Positions 44,798-52,644 of a DNA stretch of 64,000 nt are shown piece after piece. The DNA lies in the NCBI RefSeq assembly GCF_047731265.1, contig NZ_CP159835.1:372001-436000 (forward strand). Direction: 5' to 3'. The first letter of the stretch is position 1. Every line of letters starts with the position of its first letter. The notes under the pieces were generated by a model. It was given only the letters and a program-made list of their open reading frames with translations, was not told the DNA's origin and made no database searches. A program made the position numbers and the translations under genes. The DNA comes from Patiriisocius sp047731265 (GTDB lineage Bacteria; Bacteroidota; Bacteroidia; Flavobacteriales; Flavobacteriaceae).

Positions 44798-45775
44798 CTA
44801 TAAAGCTCCCAAGTTTTTCTTAAGTATAGCTTTTACTATGTTCTTTGCGTGTATTCGGCTATTCTCAATGAACCATTTATGGGTTTCAGTCCCTCCACAA
44901 ATAACGCCTGCTAAATATAAATTTTCAACGTTGCTTTCCATCGTTTCTTCATTATAAATTGGAATTCTCTTTTCTACGGAAAGTTGAATGCCAGCATTTG
45001 ATAGAAATTCAAAATTGGGTTTATATCCCGTGAGTGCAATTACAAAATCGTTTTTCAATTTTAAAACTTCTTTCGGTGTCTTTAGCAGCACCTCTTTTTC
45101 TGTTATTTCAGCTATTTCAGTATTAAAATAGGCCTTGATACTTCCCTCTTCAATTCTGTTAATCACGTCAGGTCGCACCCAATATTTAACACGTTCCCCA
45201 ATGGCGTTTCCACGAACTATCATGGTCACATTCCCTCCTTTTCGATAGATTTCTAAAGCCGCATCAACCGCGCTATTACTTGCTCCAACAACAATAACGT
45301 CTTGCAAAATATAGGGATGTGCCTCTTTATAGTAATGAGTGACTTTGGGAAGGTCCTCCCCCGGAACATTTAATAATTGTGGAAGGTCATAAAACCCAGT
45401 AGCAATCACAACGTGTGTTGTGCTATAGTTTTCATTATCTGAAGTTACTAAAAAAGTGCCCCCTTCTTTTTCAACCGACAAAACGGTCTCAAAAAGATTT
45501 ATTTTTAGCGTATTAGAAGTGGTAACTCTGCGATAATATTCGAGCGCTTCGTTTCTATCTGGCTTAGCGTTTTTGCTAATAAACGGAATCTCGTCAATTT
45601 CCAATTTTTCTGAAGTAGAGAAAAAAGACATGTTTAAAGGGTACTCAAACAAAGAGTTTGTGAGCGCTCCTTTTTCGATCACTACATAGTTGAGATTGTT
45701 CTTTTTACATTCTAAAGCGCAAGCAATACCTATGGGCCCTGCTCCAATTATGAGTACGTCTAAAGAGTTGTTCAT
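44798..45775 (-). CDS. ypdA: YpdA-family FAD-dependent oxidoreductase (putative bacillithiol-disulfide reductase)
   Basis: A 325-residue two-dinucleotide-domain flavoprotein. The FAD site is VLIIGAGPIGIACALE and the NAD(P)H site IVVGASNSAVDAALEI; YPLNMSFFSTSEKLEIDEIP, VIATGFYDLPQLLNVPGEDL and NLYLAGVICGGTETHKWFIE are YpdA-like. No CxxC redox pair is present, as expected for YpdA rather than thioredoxin reductase. It probably reduces bacillithiol disulfide. A TATCTTTG -7 element ends only 4 bases from the ATG, suggesting a leaderless or near-leaderless mRNA. Confidence 0.92.
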   Translation of the reverse strand: MNNSLDVLIIGAGPIGIACALECKKNNLNYVVIEKGALTNSLFEYPLNMSFFSTSEKLEIDEIPFISKNAKPDRNEALEYYRRVTTSNTLKINLFETVLSVEKEGGTFLVTSDNENYSTTHVVIATGFYDLPQLLNVPGEDLPKVTHYYKEAHPYILQDVIVVGASNSAVDAALEIYRKGGNVTMIVRGNAIGERVKYWVRPDVINRIEEGSIKAYFNTEIAEITEKEVLLKTPKEVLKLKNDFVIALTGYKPNFEFLSNAGIQLSVEKRIPIYNEETMESNVENLYLAGVICGGTETHKWFIENSRIHAKNIVKAILKKNLGAL

Positions 45776-45779
45776 TTAG

Positions 45780-45787
45780 CAAAGATA
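45780..45787 (-). promoter_or_regulatory. Promoter -7 element of ypdA, almost touching the start codon
   Basis: On the minus strand TATCTTTG is followed by CTAA and then the ATG. With a start site about 5-7 bases past the -7 box, transcription would begin at or next to the ATG. Confidence 0.5.
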
Positions 45788-45905
45788 AAAGATTTCCCTC
45801 CTACGCGAGCACTTTAGAGGACTTGCGGGTGTCTGGTTTAGCTTGCCAAGTTTCAAAATGTAGAACAAAAATAACGGATCAAAACTCACCACTCAAAGCT
45901 CACAG

Positions 45906-46565
45906 CTATACTAATGACTGTCTTAAATTGGCAATAGTGTTTGTAGGGTTTTCTGCTCTAAAAATATAGCTTCCCGCTACCAGGACATTGGCGCCTGCTT
46001 CTTTTAGTTTTTGCGCATTATTATTGGTGACCCCACCATCTATTTCGATAAGGGTATCCAGTCCTTGTTCATCTATCATTGCACGAAGCTTTCGTACTTT
46101 TTGATAGGTGATTTCTTCAAATTTCTGTCCACCAAAACCGGGGTTTATAGACATTATAAGCACCATAAAACATTTGGGTAAAATATCTTCTAATACTGAA
46201 ACTGGCGTGGTTAAATTTAGTACCACTCCTGCCTTACAGCCTGCATCTTCTATTTGGGTAAGTGTTCTATGTAAATGCACGGTAGACTCGTGATGTACTG
46301 TAATAATATCTGCACCTACATTCGCAAATTCTTCAATATACCTTTCGGGTTTTTCAATCATTAAATGAACATCTAAGGGCTTTGTCGCATGTTTTTTCAT
46401 GGCCTCTATTACCGGCATTCCGTAGGAAATATTAGGCACAAAATGACCATCCATAACATCAATATGAAACCAATCTGCTTCACTATTATTAATCATTTCA
46501 ACATCACGCTGAAGGTTTCCAAAATCTGCAGCTAACATAGAAGGGGCAATCAATACTTGACTCAT
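45906..46565 (-). CDS. rpe: Ribulose-phosphate 3-epimerase
   Basis: A 219-residue TIM-barrel enzyme of the pentose phosphate pathway that interconverts ribulose-5- and xylulose-5-phosphate. Motifs: LIAPSMLAADFGNLQRDVEM, DWFHIDVMDGHFVPNISYG (metal Asp and His), PLDVHLMIEKPERYI, ADIITVHHEST, MSINPGFGGQKF and IEIDGGVTNNNA. Normal length. It follows the BLUF gene with a two-base gap, so the two are almost certainly one operon. Confidence 0.97.
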   Translation of the reverse strand: MSQVLIAPSMLAADFGNLQRDVEMINNSEADWFHIDVMDGHFVPNISYGMPVIEAMKKHATKPLDVHLMIEKPERYIEEFANVGADIITVHHESTVHLHRTLTQIEDAGCKAGVVLNLTTPVSVLEDILPKCFMVLIMSINPGFGGQKFEEITYQKVRKLRAMIDEQGLDTLIEIDGGVTNNNAQKLKEAGANVLVAGSYIFRAENPTNTIANLRQSLV

Positions 46566-46567
46566 GA

Positions 46568-46963
46568 CTATAAAATAAAGGGGTTAAGCAAGCGCTGCAA
46601 TTTGTCTGAAGTGCTTACATCGTGTTCTTTCAAGTACAGTTTAATAGTATCCAATTGTTTTTGTGTACGTACAATGGTAAAATCTGAACTGTAATCCAAA
46701 AATAATGCTTTTGATTTAGGTTTGTTTATAATTTCGAAAATAGAATGATGTCTTTCATCATTTTTTATCAAATTATTATAAAGTGGTAGGATCAAGCTCT
46801 CCTTACCCTCTAAAACCTGAAAAAAATTATCAAGGCCATGCAATAATATCCCCGTGACCCCCTTAAGGCTGTTATTAGTATACGTTTTATTAAAGATCTG
46901 CTCTATATCCCCTTTTGTTAATGAGGGATTTGCCTTACTCGTATAGCAAATAGTATGTATCAT
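46568..46963 (-). CDS. BLUF-domain blue-light sensor protein
   Basis: A 131-residue protein from the ATG at 46963, which starts MIHTICYTSKANPS as BLUF proteins do; an in-frame upstream start would add 17 residues. The flavin-binding BLUF residues are present: Tyr7 (TICYTS), Asn31 (TNNSLKGVTGILL) and Gln49 (NFFQVLEG), then LPLYNNLIKNDERHHSIFEI. There is no output domain after about residue 100, so it is a short stand-alone photoreceptor that must signal through a partner. It is the first gene before rpe with a two-base gap. Confidence 0.9.
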   Translation of the reverse strand: MIHTICYTSKANPSLTKGDIEQIFNKTYTNNSLKGVTGILLHGLDNFFQVLEGKESLILPLYNNLIKNDERHHSIFEIINKPKSKALFLDYSSDFTIVRTQKQLDTIKLYLKEHDVSTSDKLQRLLNPFIL

Positions 46964-47066
46964 AGTATTTGGAAACTTGTTTTGAGTAAATATACGATGG
47001 AAATTAAAAACCACCGATACTTTTAATCAGTCGAGTTTAAAATAATTTAAAAAGTGCTGCATGAAA

Positions 47067-47096
47067 AACCTCCGGTAATCAGCCGGAGGTTATTCA
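47067..47096 (-). terminator. GC-rich hairpin, likely terminator on the minus strand
   Basis: AACCTCCGG pairs with CCGGAGGTT (47067-47075 with 47083-47091). On the minus strand it is followed by TTTTTC. It lies 345 bases past the lipoprotein stop, ahead of the BLUF gene. Confidence 0.7.
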
Positions 47097-47435
47097 TCAA
47101 TCAAAAAACGAACAGTTTGTGTATCTAATTTCTTGGATTATAGACTGTCGTTAAGGTTTATATTTTTATAATCTTATGGTGTTATTAAACCTATTTTAAT
47201 ATCAAAACTAATCATTTACATTTAGTATACGAAACTTTCAAAAGAAAGGTTGCCAAGTTCACCTAAAAATAAACCATTATGCTTCGTAATTGTTTCAAGT
47301 TAATCTTCTTGTTTAATAGAATCATTGGTCTTTTTAGTGAGTACCGTCTTGGTCTAATCTAAGCCCTTTTGAAACTTTTTAGCTGACATTATAATACTAA
47401 CTATCCTTTTCCTTCTTGACCAAATATCATAAATA
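47092..47435. other. 344-base gap with one possible decayed small frame
   Basis: No open gene. On the minus strand a frame from ATG 47389 to the TAA at 47222 reads MSAKKFQKGLD, a TAG, TKTVLTKKTNDSIKQED, a TAA, then LETITKHNGLFLGELGNL and onward. Lys-rich starts followed by an acidic ExLExI stretch resemble leaders of Bacteroidota RiPP precursors, but with two stops and no clear core this is only a weak suggestion. Confidence 0.3.
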
Positions 47436-48467
47436 CTATCCTTCAGGACATTGCAACACCTGAATATCTATTTGAGAAATTTCTAATAATTTCTGAGTTT
47501 CAATAGCAATCGTACGCACAAATATTTCTTGTGGGTTGCTTATATTTGTGTATTCAGTAATTGAAATTTCATTCTCACCTGTTTCGGCTTCTTCAAGTGT
47601 TTCGTAAAATGAATGGCTCACAGGATCTAATTCATCTGGAGTATCAGGTATGGCAATACAAGGCGCGTAGTCGCTAAAATTAAACAAAGCAATATCTGGT
47701 GTGCCCTCAAGTTCACACCCTCTAAAAAATCCTGTCGTGCAGGTTAGCGCACAATCTTTGGCTAGTTGTAATGAAATAGCATTACCTCTAATTGTAAAAC
47801 TAGAAAATGTAAATTCTGTTATTTTCCAATTTTCATCCCAAAATTCTTCCACCTCATCTCCATTATTCAAATCTATATTTAGGTATAAATCATCGCCAAT
47901 ATATAAAGTAACCCATGTTCCGAAGTATATCTCAACGCCATTAAAATAGGTTACTGTGCCGTCATTATCCACTCTAAAAAACGTATTCTCAAAATCAACC
48001 AGTTCATCGTCTAAAGACCGTACTTGCCAAATGCACTCGGGCAGCGTGTTATTGCATCGTGTTCGTCTTTCTTCTTTAAAACAGCTTGATATAGCTTCTT
48101 TTAATTGCTCATTGGTTGTAATTTCTATAAGATCGCCATTAGTAAGTGTTCCTGAAATGGGATAATTCAAGCTAATGGAATGTGCTGTTGGCAAACCATC
48201 TAATAATTGAAAAAACTGAAGATCGCTTCGCATAGAAACTGCTTCTAAAAACGCAGCGTTTTCATCAAAAATAAAGAGTGCAAAATTGTAGTTAAATCTT
48301 ATACAGCCTATACTCAAAGGATCTTCGTCGTTCACACTTTTAACGAGACCCAATAGTTCCTCATCCATCACGTCCTTATTATATTGCGTTTCCAAGACGG
48401 CTTCGTTATCACAGGAAAATAATACAAGTACTGCGGAAATGAAGAGTAAATTTAAAATCTTTTTCAT
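47436..48467 (-). CDS. Lipoprotein of unknown function, possibly C-terminally truncated
   Basis: A 343-residue lipoprotein (signal MKKILNLLFISAVLVLFSC). The body is acidic with paired Cys (IGCIRFNYN; SSCFKEERRTRCNNTLPECI; CALTCTTGFFRGCELEGT). The middle IWQVRSLDDELVDFENTFFR ... GTWVTLYIGDDLYLNI recalls lipocalin-like strands. The last 60 residues (HSFYETLEEAETGENEISIT, EYTNISNPQEIFVRTIAIET) match the repeat unit of large flavobacterial T9SS adhesins, yet the gene stops right after it, so the C-terminus may be cut. No specific function is recognised. Confidence 0.72.
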   Translation of the reverse strand: MKKILNLLFISAVLVLFSCDNEAVLETQYNKDVMDEELLGLVKSVNDEDPLSIGCIRFNYNFALFIFDENAAFLEAVSMRSDLQFFQLLDGLPTAHSISLNYPISGTLTNGDLIEITTNEQLKEAISSCFKEERRTRCNNTLPECIWQVRSLDDELVDFENTFFRVDNDGTVTYFNGVEIYFGTWVTLYIGDDLYLNIDLNNGDEVEEFWDENWKITEFTFSSFTIRGNAISLQLAKDCALTCTTGFFRGCELEGTPDIALFNFSDYAPCIAIPDTPDELDPVSHSFYETLEEAETGENEISITEYTNISNPQEIFVRTIAIETQKLLEISQIDIQVLQCPEG

Positions 48468-48556
48468 ATTAATTTCTTTTAGTATTCTTTCTTTATAGTC
48501 TTGGGGAAAAAAAAAGGTTGCGTATTAAAAAAAACTCAAAATCAAACAAGCCTTTT

Positions 48557-48637
48557 TTAAGGTTTACAATAGCTACAACTGCAATAACTTTTGTCACAAT
48601 TAATGGAAGAAAAATACACGCGCTTTCTTTTAAGCAA
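48557..48637 (-). CDS. Possible 26-residue Cys-rich peptide
   Basis: Starting with a TTG six bases after the hydroxylase stop codon (same frame), the frame reads LLKRKRVYFSSINCDKSYCS and ends CSYCKP before TAA. Four Cys occur in the last 13 residues (spacing C-x5-C-x-C-x2-C). It follows a hydroxylase-fold protein and a PRMT-like methyltransferase, which makes a modified-peptide substrate conceivable. Against it: a TTG start, a short length, and no conservation test possible here. It could also be chance sequence or a read-through extension. Confidence 0.25.
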   Translation of the reverse strand: MLKRKRVYFSSINCDKSYCSCSYCKP

Positions 48638-48640
48638 TCC

Positions 48641-49231
48641 TTAATTGCTTTGCGCTTTATTAATAATTTCTTTAATCGCATCATTCGGTATCACATCTAT
48701 TGTTAAGTTAATGCGGTCTGTAGTGCCATTGTTGACAACACGGTGTGGATCTGTTAAACGCAAATACCAGCATTCGCCAACGTTCATGGGCACCAAGGTA
48801 TCATTTAGATAAAACGAAACCCCATCGTTATTATCTATAGGAATGGTAAGCCGAATCATTGATTCTTCTTCTTCCAAACCTAAAGTAGGATCTGTATGTT
48901 CTTTTACGACAGAATTTGGCGCCAAAAATAAGAGTCGAACCAGATTAACTGTCGTGTATTGACTAAATATACTAACAATACTTCTTATATAAGGTGATTT
49001 CTCTAGATTAGGAGTATCGATCCATTGGGTCCAAGAACCGTCTGCATAATTACCAGCAGGGGGAGGAGAAGGCAATGAGGTATCTACTAAGTGAGCAGGA
49101 GCACGTAATGAAATTACTTTATAATATTCATAATTATCTTTTACTAAGGCGTGCACTTCTTCCATCATCTTTTCTACATCAAACAAAAAAGGCACTTGTA
49201 CTCTGTCTTTAAATTGTTCCTTTGTTTCCAT
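48641..49231 (-). CDS. Aspartyl/asparaginyl beta-hydroxylase-fold protein
   Basis: A 196-residue soluble protein from the ATG at 49231 (METKEQFKDRVQVPFLFDVE); an upstream frame start would add 11 residues. The 2-oxoglutarate/Fe jelly-roll core is visible: VVKEHTDPTLGLEEEESMIR (His-x-Asp iron ligands), LTIPIDNNDGVSFYLND, and GECWYLRLTDPHRVVNNGTT with the distal His and the DR that binds 2-oxoglutarate. It would hydroxylate Asp or Asn side chains in a peptide or protein. It follows the PRMT-like gene by about 120 bases on the same strand. Confidence 0.8.
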   Translation of the reverse strand: METKEQFKDRVQVPFLFDVEKMMEEVHALVKDNYEYYKVISLRAPAHLVDTSLPSPPPAGNYADGSWTQWIDTPNLEKSPYIRSIVSIFSQYTTVNLVRLLFLAPNSVVKEHTDPTLGLEEEESMIRLTIPIDNNDGVSFYLNDTLVPMNVGECWYLRLTDPHRVVNNGTTDRINLTIDVIPNDAIKEIINKAQSN

Positions 49232-49354
49232 CTGGAGTTTGACTATTTCAGTTGATAATTGCAAATTTTCGCAATTTCATTACCAAATGTATTAATTTAA
49301 GCTCACAATCTCTAATGTGGCTAGAAAAAATTTAGCCTCCACTTTAATCAGATT

Positions 49355-50353
49355 CTAGTTTTGAAAAGTATACTGCAATGCTATTTCAGGCTCTAATTGG
49401 TAGTAAAAGACAATAGTATTACTTAAAGGTTGTTCTAATTTAATTTCATAAGCTACTGTGAGTGACGATTCATTTCTATGCAACCAGATGTCATCATAGA
49501 TATGAACTTGGGTCTCTAGTAAAATATTTTCAAAGCCTTCTTTAGCAAGCGCCCTTAAATCAACTCTTTTTTTAGGCAATTTTGCGGGTATATGACTGGC
49601 ATGTCCTAAAGAGGACAAAGCTTCTCGGACATTAAAAACTGCTCCAACTTTATGTTCTTCATCTGCGTTATCTTCTTTAGAATGAGAAGTCAATGATAGA
49701 TTTATTAGTACATTTTCTGGAATTACTGTGCTGTTTTTATTGAATTGAGGAAGCAGATTGAATAAAATTGGAACATAACACTCCCGATACAATAATGCAT
49801 CCAGTGTTTCACTAATGAGGATATGAAAAGAACCGGGATCAGGGATTTTGAAAGTCACCGCATCGGCTAAATGAAATTCTTGAACATAACCAGACAAACC
49901 CATCGAATGAATCAATTTTTTTGCTGAATCGAGTGACTTCTCATTAATTTCTAATACTGAAAATCGCAGCTCCTCCTTTGTAAAAAGTGAGGCTATTAAG
50001 GTTATAAATGGAGCATAAGGACCACAACCCGCATAAAATATTTTTATCGTTTCTCCAGGACGATTTTTTTGTTTCTCAAGGATGGCTCGATAAATTGCCT
50101 TTAAAAATTGTAATGTTCTTTTATAATCTAGTAAACATTGCGCTGCAAAGTTTAACCCTAAGGCCTTTCCTTTTGCGGCAGGAACCGCAGCCAGGTGTTT
50201 AATGTTATGGTCAAATCCAGTAATTTTAGTGATGTCTTGAAAATGAGCGTGAATCTCATTCAAACTTTTTTCAGCTTCAACTGGATTATTTGAATTTTCT
50301 TGTAATGAAGAAATTAACTTCTTGAGAACAATAGTCTTATCATTTTCAATCAT
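49355..50353 (-). CDS. PRMT-like SAM-dependent methyltransferase
   Basis: A 332-residue soluble protein. An all-helical N-terminal part (residues 1-100) is followed by a Rossmann core: IKIFYAGCGPYAPFITLIAS (SAM loop), LRFSVLEINEKSLDSAKKLI, then FHILISETLDALLYRECYVP, where two Glu nine residues apart copy the double-E loop of protein arginine methyltransferases. STVIPENVLINLSLTS begins a beta-barrel-like C-terminal region, also PRMT-like. A protein or peptide substrate is thus likely. The THW motif is not evident. It sits upstream of the beta-hydroxylase gene. Confidence 0.7.
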   Translation of the reverse strand: MIENDKTIVLKKLISSLQENSNNPVEAEKSLNEIHAHFQDITKITGFDHNIKHLAAVPAAKGKALGLNFAAQCLLDYKRTLQFLKAIYRAILEKQKNRPGETIKIFYAGCGPYAPFITLIASLFTKEELRFSVLEINEKSLDSAKKLIHSMGLSGYVQEFHLADAVTFKIPDPGSFHILISETLDALLYRECYVPILFNLLPQFNKNSTVIPENVLINLSLTSHSKEDNADEEHKVGAVFNVREALSSLGHASHIPAKLPKKRVDLRALAKEGFENILLETQVHIYDDIWLHRNESSLTVAYEIKLEQPLSNTIVFYYQLEPEIALQYTFQN

Positions 50354-51077
50354 TGCTCGTGATTAGAATTATTAAAGTAGAACAAAAATAAGGGCACCCA
50401 TAAATATTCCTATTTATTCAAGGAATACTTTTTTGTGTGTTCTTATGAAGCGCCTAAATTTAGTTTTAAGCTAAAGCTAATGGCTTTATTTACTTTATCT
50501 CCATATGAGAGTAGAGATTATTTTTATTAAGAAACAAAAGATAAGCTACAACGGTTTTTTGCATTACACTTTTTTTATCCGTATCTCTCCTCTTGTATTC
50601 CTTAGGTTGCTTTAGTATCATTCGAAATGCCAAGAATCATTTCCTATTAGAGGGTATGTTCATTGTAATGTTTATTGATAATTCCTTTTTGGAGAGGAAC
50701 AAATTTTAAAAACATAAAAACTCATGTACCTATTATTAATCGCAGCGTGCTCTAAATTTTTGATGGTTGAAATCTAAACTCGCAAAATATCAGGAGATCA
50801 ACTTAATTGGGATGTCAAGGATAGATTTTACTTTCAGGCATTTTAAAAACATCTTGTAACTTGAAAAAGTTTACGTGGTATTTCTAAAAATTAAAGAACT
50901 TAAAAATGATCTAATTACAAAAACTAACATCTTTACTAAAAGTATTCATAGCCTGTTAGAATTTGTTCTTTACAAAAAAAATGAATTTATACAATTACAT
51001 AAACCCTACATATCGTAATATTAGAAATGCATAAATCACATTTTTTTAACAATTTGGATACATCATAAAAAACAGTT
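50354..51077. other. 724-base gap without a clear gene
   Basis: AT-rich sequence with no long open frame. The only coherent stretch is on the plus strand from ATG 50812 to TAA 51016-51018, reading MSRIDFTFRHFKNIL, a TAA, then LEKVYVVFLKIKELKNDLIT and SIHSLLEFVLYKKNEFIQLH. It may be the remains of a gene but matches nothing I know. No hairpin terminator or repeat stood out. Confidence 0.4.
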
Positions 51078-51170
51078 TTATTTTTTATTTTTACCAATAA
51101 TAGCAAACGCAAACGCAAAACCAAAAATTAAGGTAACTAATCCAGCAAAATATGGTATAAAATTAATCAT
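51078..51170 (-). CDS. 30-residue membrane peptide
   Basis: A short frame reads MINFIPYFAGLVTLIFGFAF, then AFAIIGKNKK: a single hydrophobic helix with a Lys-rich end, the usual topology signal for a C-terminus inside. Its ATG overlaps the TGA of the upstream 59-residue membrane protein (ATGA), so the pair is translationally coupled. The AT-rich surroundings have no other coding signal. I have a faint memory of this pair in flavobacteria but no function. Confidence 0.6.
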   Translation of the reverse strand: MINFIPYFAGLVTLIFGFAFAFAIIGKNKK

Positions 51171-51346
51171 TTTGGTTTGTTTATTAGATGCAAGTATATT
51201 CCAAAACAGAGCAATGAGGGAACCCAGAGACCTATAAAAATCGCTTGGTTTTCGTGGCCGTTAAAAAATAAAACTTCAGAATAGATAAGTGAAAGTATTG
51301 CCGCCAAAAAAAGCAACTTGTCAGTTAAATTAAATTTTTTAAACAT
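51167..51346 (-). CDS. 59-residue membrane protein
   Basis: A short frame from ATG 51346: MFKKFNLTDKLLFLAAILSL, a polar turn (YSEVLFFNGHENQ), then a second helix AIFIGLWVPSLLCFGIYLHL and the end INKPK. Two transmembrane helices with Lys at both ends predict a hairpin in the inner membrane. The TGA stop overlaps the ATG of the 30-residue peptide. A minus-strand TATCTTTA about 90 bases upstream may be its promoter -7 box. The function is unknown; such pairs may be accessory subunits or stress peptides (inference). Confidence 0.65.
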   Translation of the reverse strand: MFKKFNLTDKLLFLAAILSLIYSEVLFFNGHENQAIFIGLWVPSLLCFGIYLHLINKPK

Positions 51347-51689
51347 TTTTTTACTTGTGATAATTTCCGACTGTTATGGCTTTTCGGTTTTGCCCTGTTT
51401 TTTTTTGTGATTTCTAGTCTTCACATTATTTAGTTTAAAGATAGCTTTTTTTTACTTCTAATATAGTATGTCAGCGCACTTTTTAGCATTAAATTAATGT
51501 CAAAAGTACATATACACTTTAATAGGATTTATTTTTTTTGCGTAGAAATAAATTGGACTTTGGAATATAGGTTATTTGTTTAATTATTATAACTCTTGTA
51601 TTTATTCGTATGTTTTTTTTTAGGGCTCGATGCTACCGTATTTGTTTTTATAAGCACACATTAACAAAGCAATTAATCATATACATTTT
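51347..51689. other. 343-base AT-rich gap
   Basis: Probably the 5' leader and promoter of the small membrane-protein pair on its left side. The remainder (about 51450-51689) contains long T and A runs and no reading frame, hairpin or repeat that I can identify. Confidence 0.4.
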
Positions 51690-51842
51690 TCAGGCGAGGT
51701 CTTTTAATAAAATTTCCACCAAAAGCTTCCAGTAAAAAAATCGCTTTTTTATACCGCTATTTTTAGAGGTATTAAAGAGACCATAAAAAATCCACTCGTC
51801 TACACTTAAAAGCATTTCATCTAAAGATAACCTATAATTCAA
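51690..51842 (-). pseudogene. Short paralogue of the 61.7-kb small protein (degenerate)
   Basis: On the minus strand the frame reads NYRLSLDEMLLSVDEWIFYG (with TTG in place of ATG), FNTSKNSGIKKRFFYWKLLV, EILLKDLA, stop. Its first 17 residues match the 86-residue protein at 61662-61922 (MNYRFYINEMLLTVDEWIIR), and the bases upstream are also similar. The later part differs and is shorter. It lies divergently to the response regulator at 51.9 kb, exactly as the intact copy lies to the GAF kinase at 62.0 kb. Confidence 0.55.
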
Positions 51843-51908
51843 CAAACCTGAGTATTGATTTTTAAAAAATTAAGTAGCTTCCGTTACTAACCTATTATTT
51901 TAGATGTT

Positions 51909-52322
51909 TTGAAAAAAAAATTAAATATTTTATTGATTGAAGACAATATTATTGAAGTAATGAAAATGGACAGAACCCTTTCATTATTAAAACTAAAGCA
52001 TAACATAATCAAAGCGAAAACGGCAGATGAAGCCTTCGAGATTTTAAAACAAAAGGAGCGTTTTCCAGACATTATTTTATTAGACCTAAACATGCCAAAA
52101 ATTAGCGGTATTGAATTTTTATCAACCTTGAAAAGCAACGATAATTTAAAACACATTCCAACCATAATTTTAACAACATCAGACAATGAGAACGATTTAA
52201 ATAAATGCTATAAGATTGGTATTTCTGGATATATCTTAAAGCCTTTAAAATATGAAGATTATGTTAAAAAAATAGAAATAGCTTTATCTTATTGGTGTAT
52301 AAATGAATTAAAAAGATATTAA
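51909..52322 (+). CDS. Single-domain response regulator (CheY/Rcp-like)
   Basis: A 137-residue receiver domain without an output domain. No ATG fits; TTG at 51909 begins KKKLNILLIEDNII as expected for the fold. Phosphoacceptor Asp59 is in IILLDLNMPKISGIEF; Thr/Ser and Lys switch residues are in TIILTTSDNEND and GYILKPLKYEDY (Lys111). The spacing and the ALSYW ending recall Rcp1-type regulators that pair with bacteriophytochrome or PAS kinases. It could receive phosphate from the kinase encoded 320 bases downstream. Confidence 0.88.
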   Translation: MKKKLNILLIEDNIIEVMKMDRTLSLLKLKHNIIKAKTADEAFEILKQKERFPDIILLDLNMPKISGIEFLSTLKSNDNLKHIPTIILTTSDNENDLNKCYKIGISGYILKPLKYEDYVKKIEIALSYWCINELKRY

Positions 52323-52644
52323 ATATGAAAGGCTATAAGTCTTTACTGAGTTTTTAGACTTGGTTTAAAAAAAGTTTGGTTTAAAAAATAGCTGTTAAAA
52401 ACATTCAATAGTGCAAAGGGTGCGTCTGCCCCGAAAAGCACATAAGTTTATCCCAATTGAGAATTACCTATCTTTATTGTTCAAGAAAGAATTGGAATTT
52501 ATAAATCAATTAGCACAATCTATAATTTTGGACTTGGATTAATTGATAACATGTTCTAGCAATCGTGGCAGGATGACTACAAATGCTTTAGAAAAAGTAA
52601 AAGGAGAGGAGCCACAAGCAAAATTTATCATTAACAAAAAATTA

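Noticed and set aside
48493..48706. Open frames on both strands near 48.5-48.7 kb of about 62 codons
   Set aside because: They overlap the end of the hydroxylase gene, start with non-ATG or internal codons and show no domain; only the Cys-rich frame in this stretch seemed worth noting.
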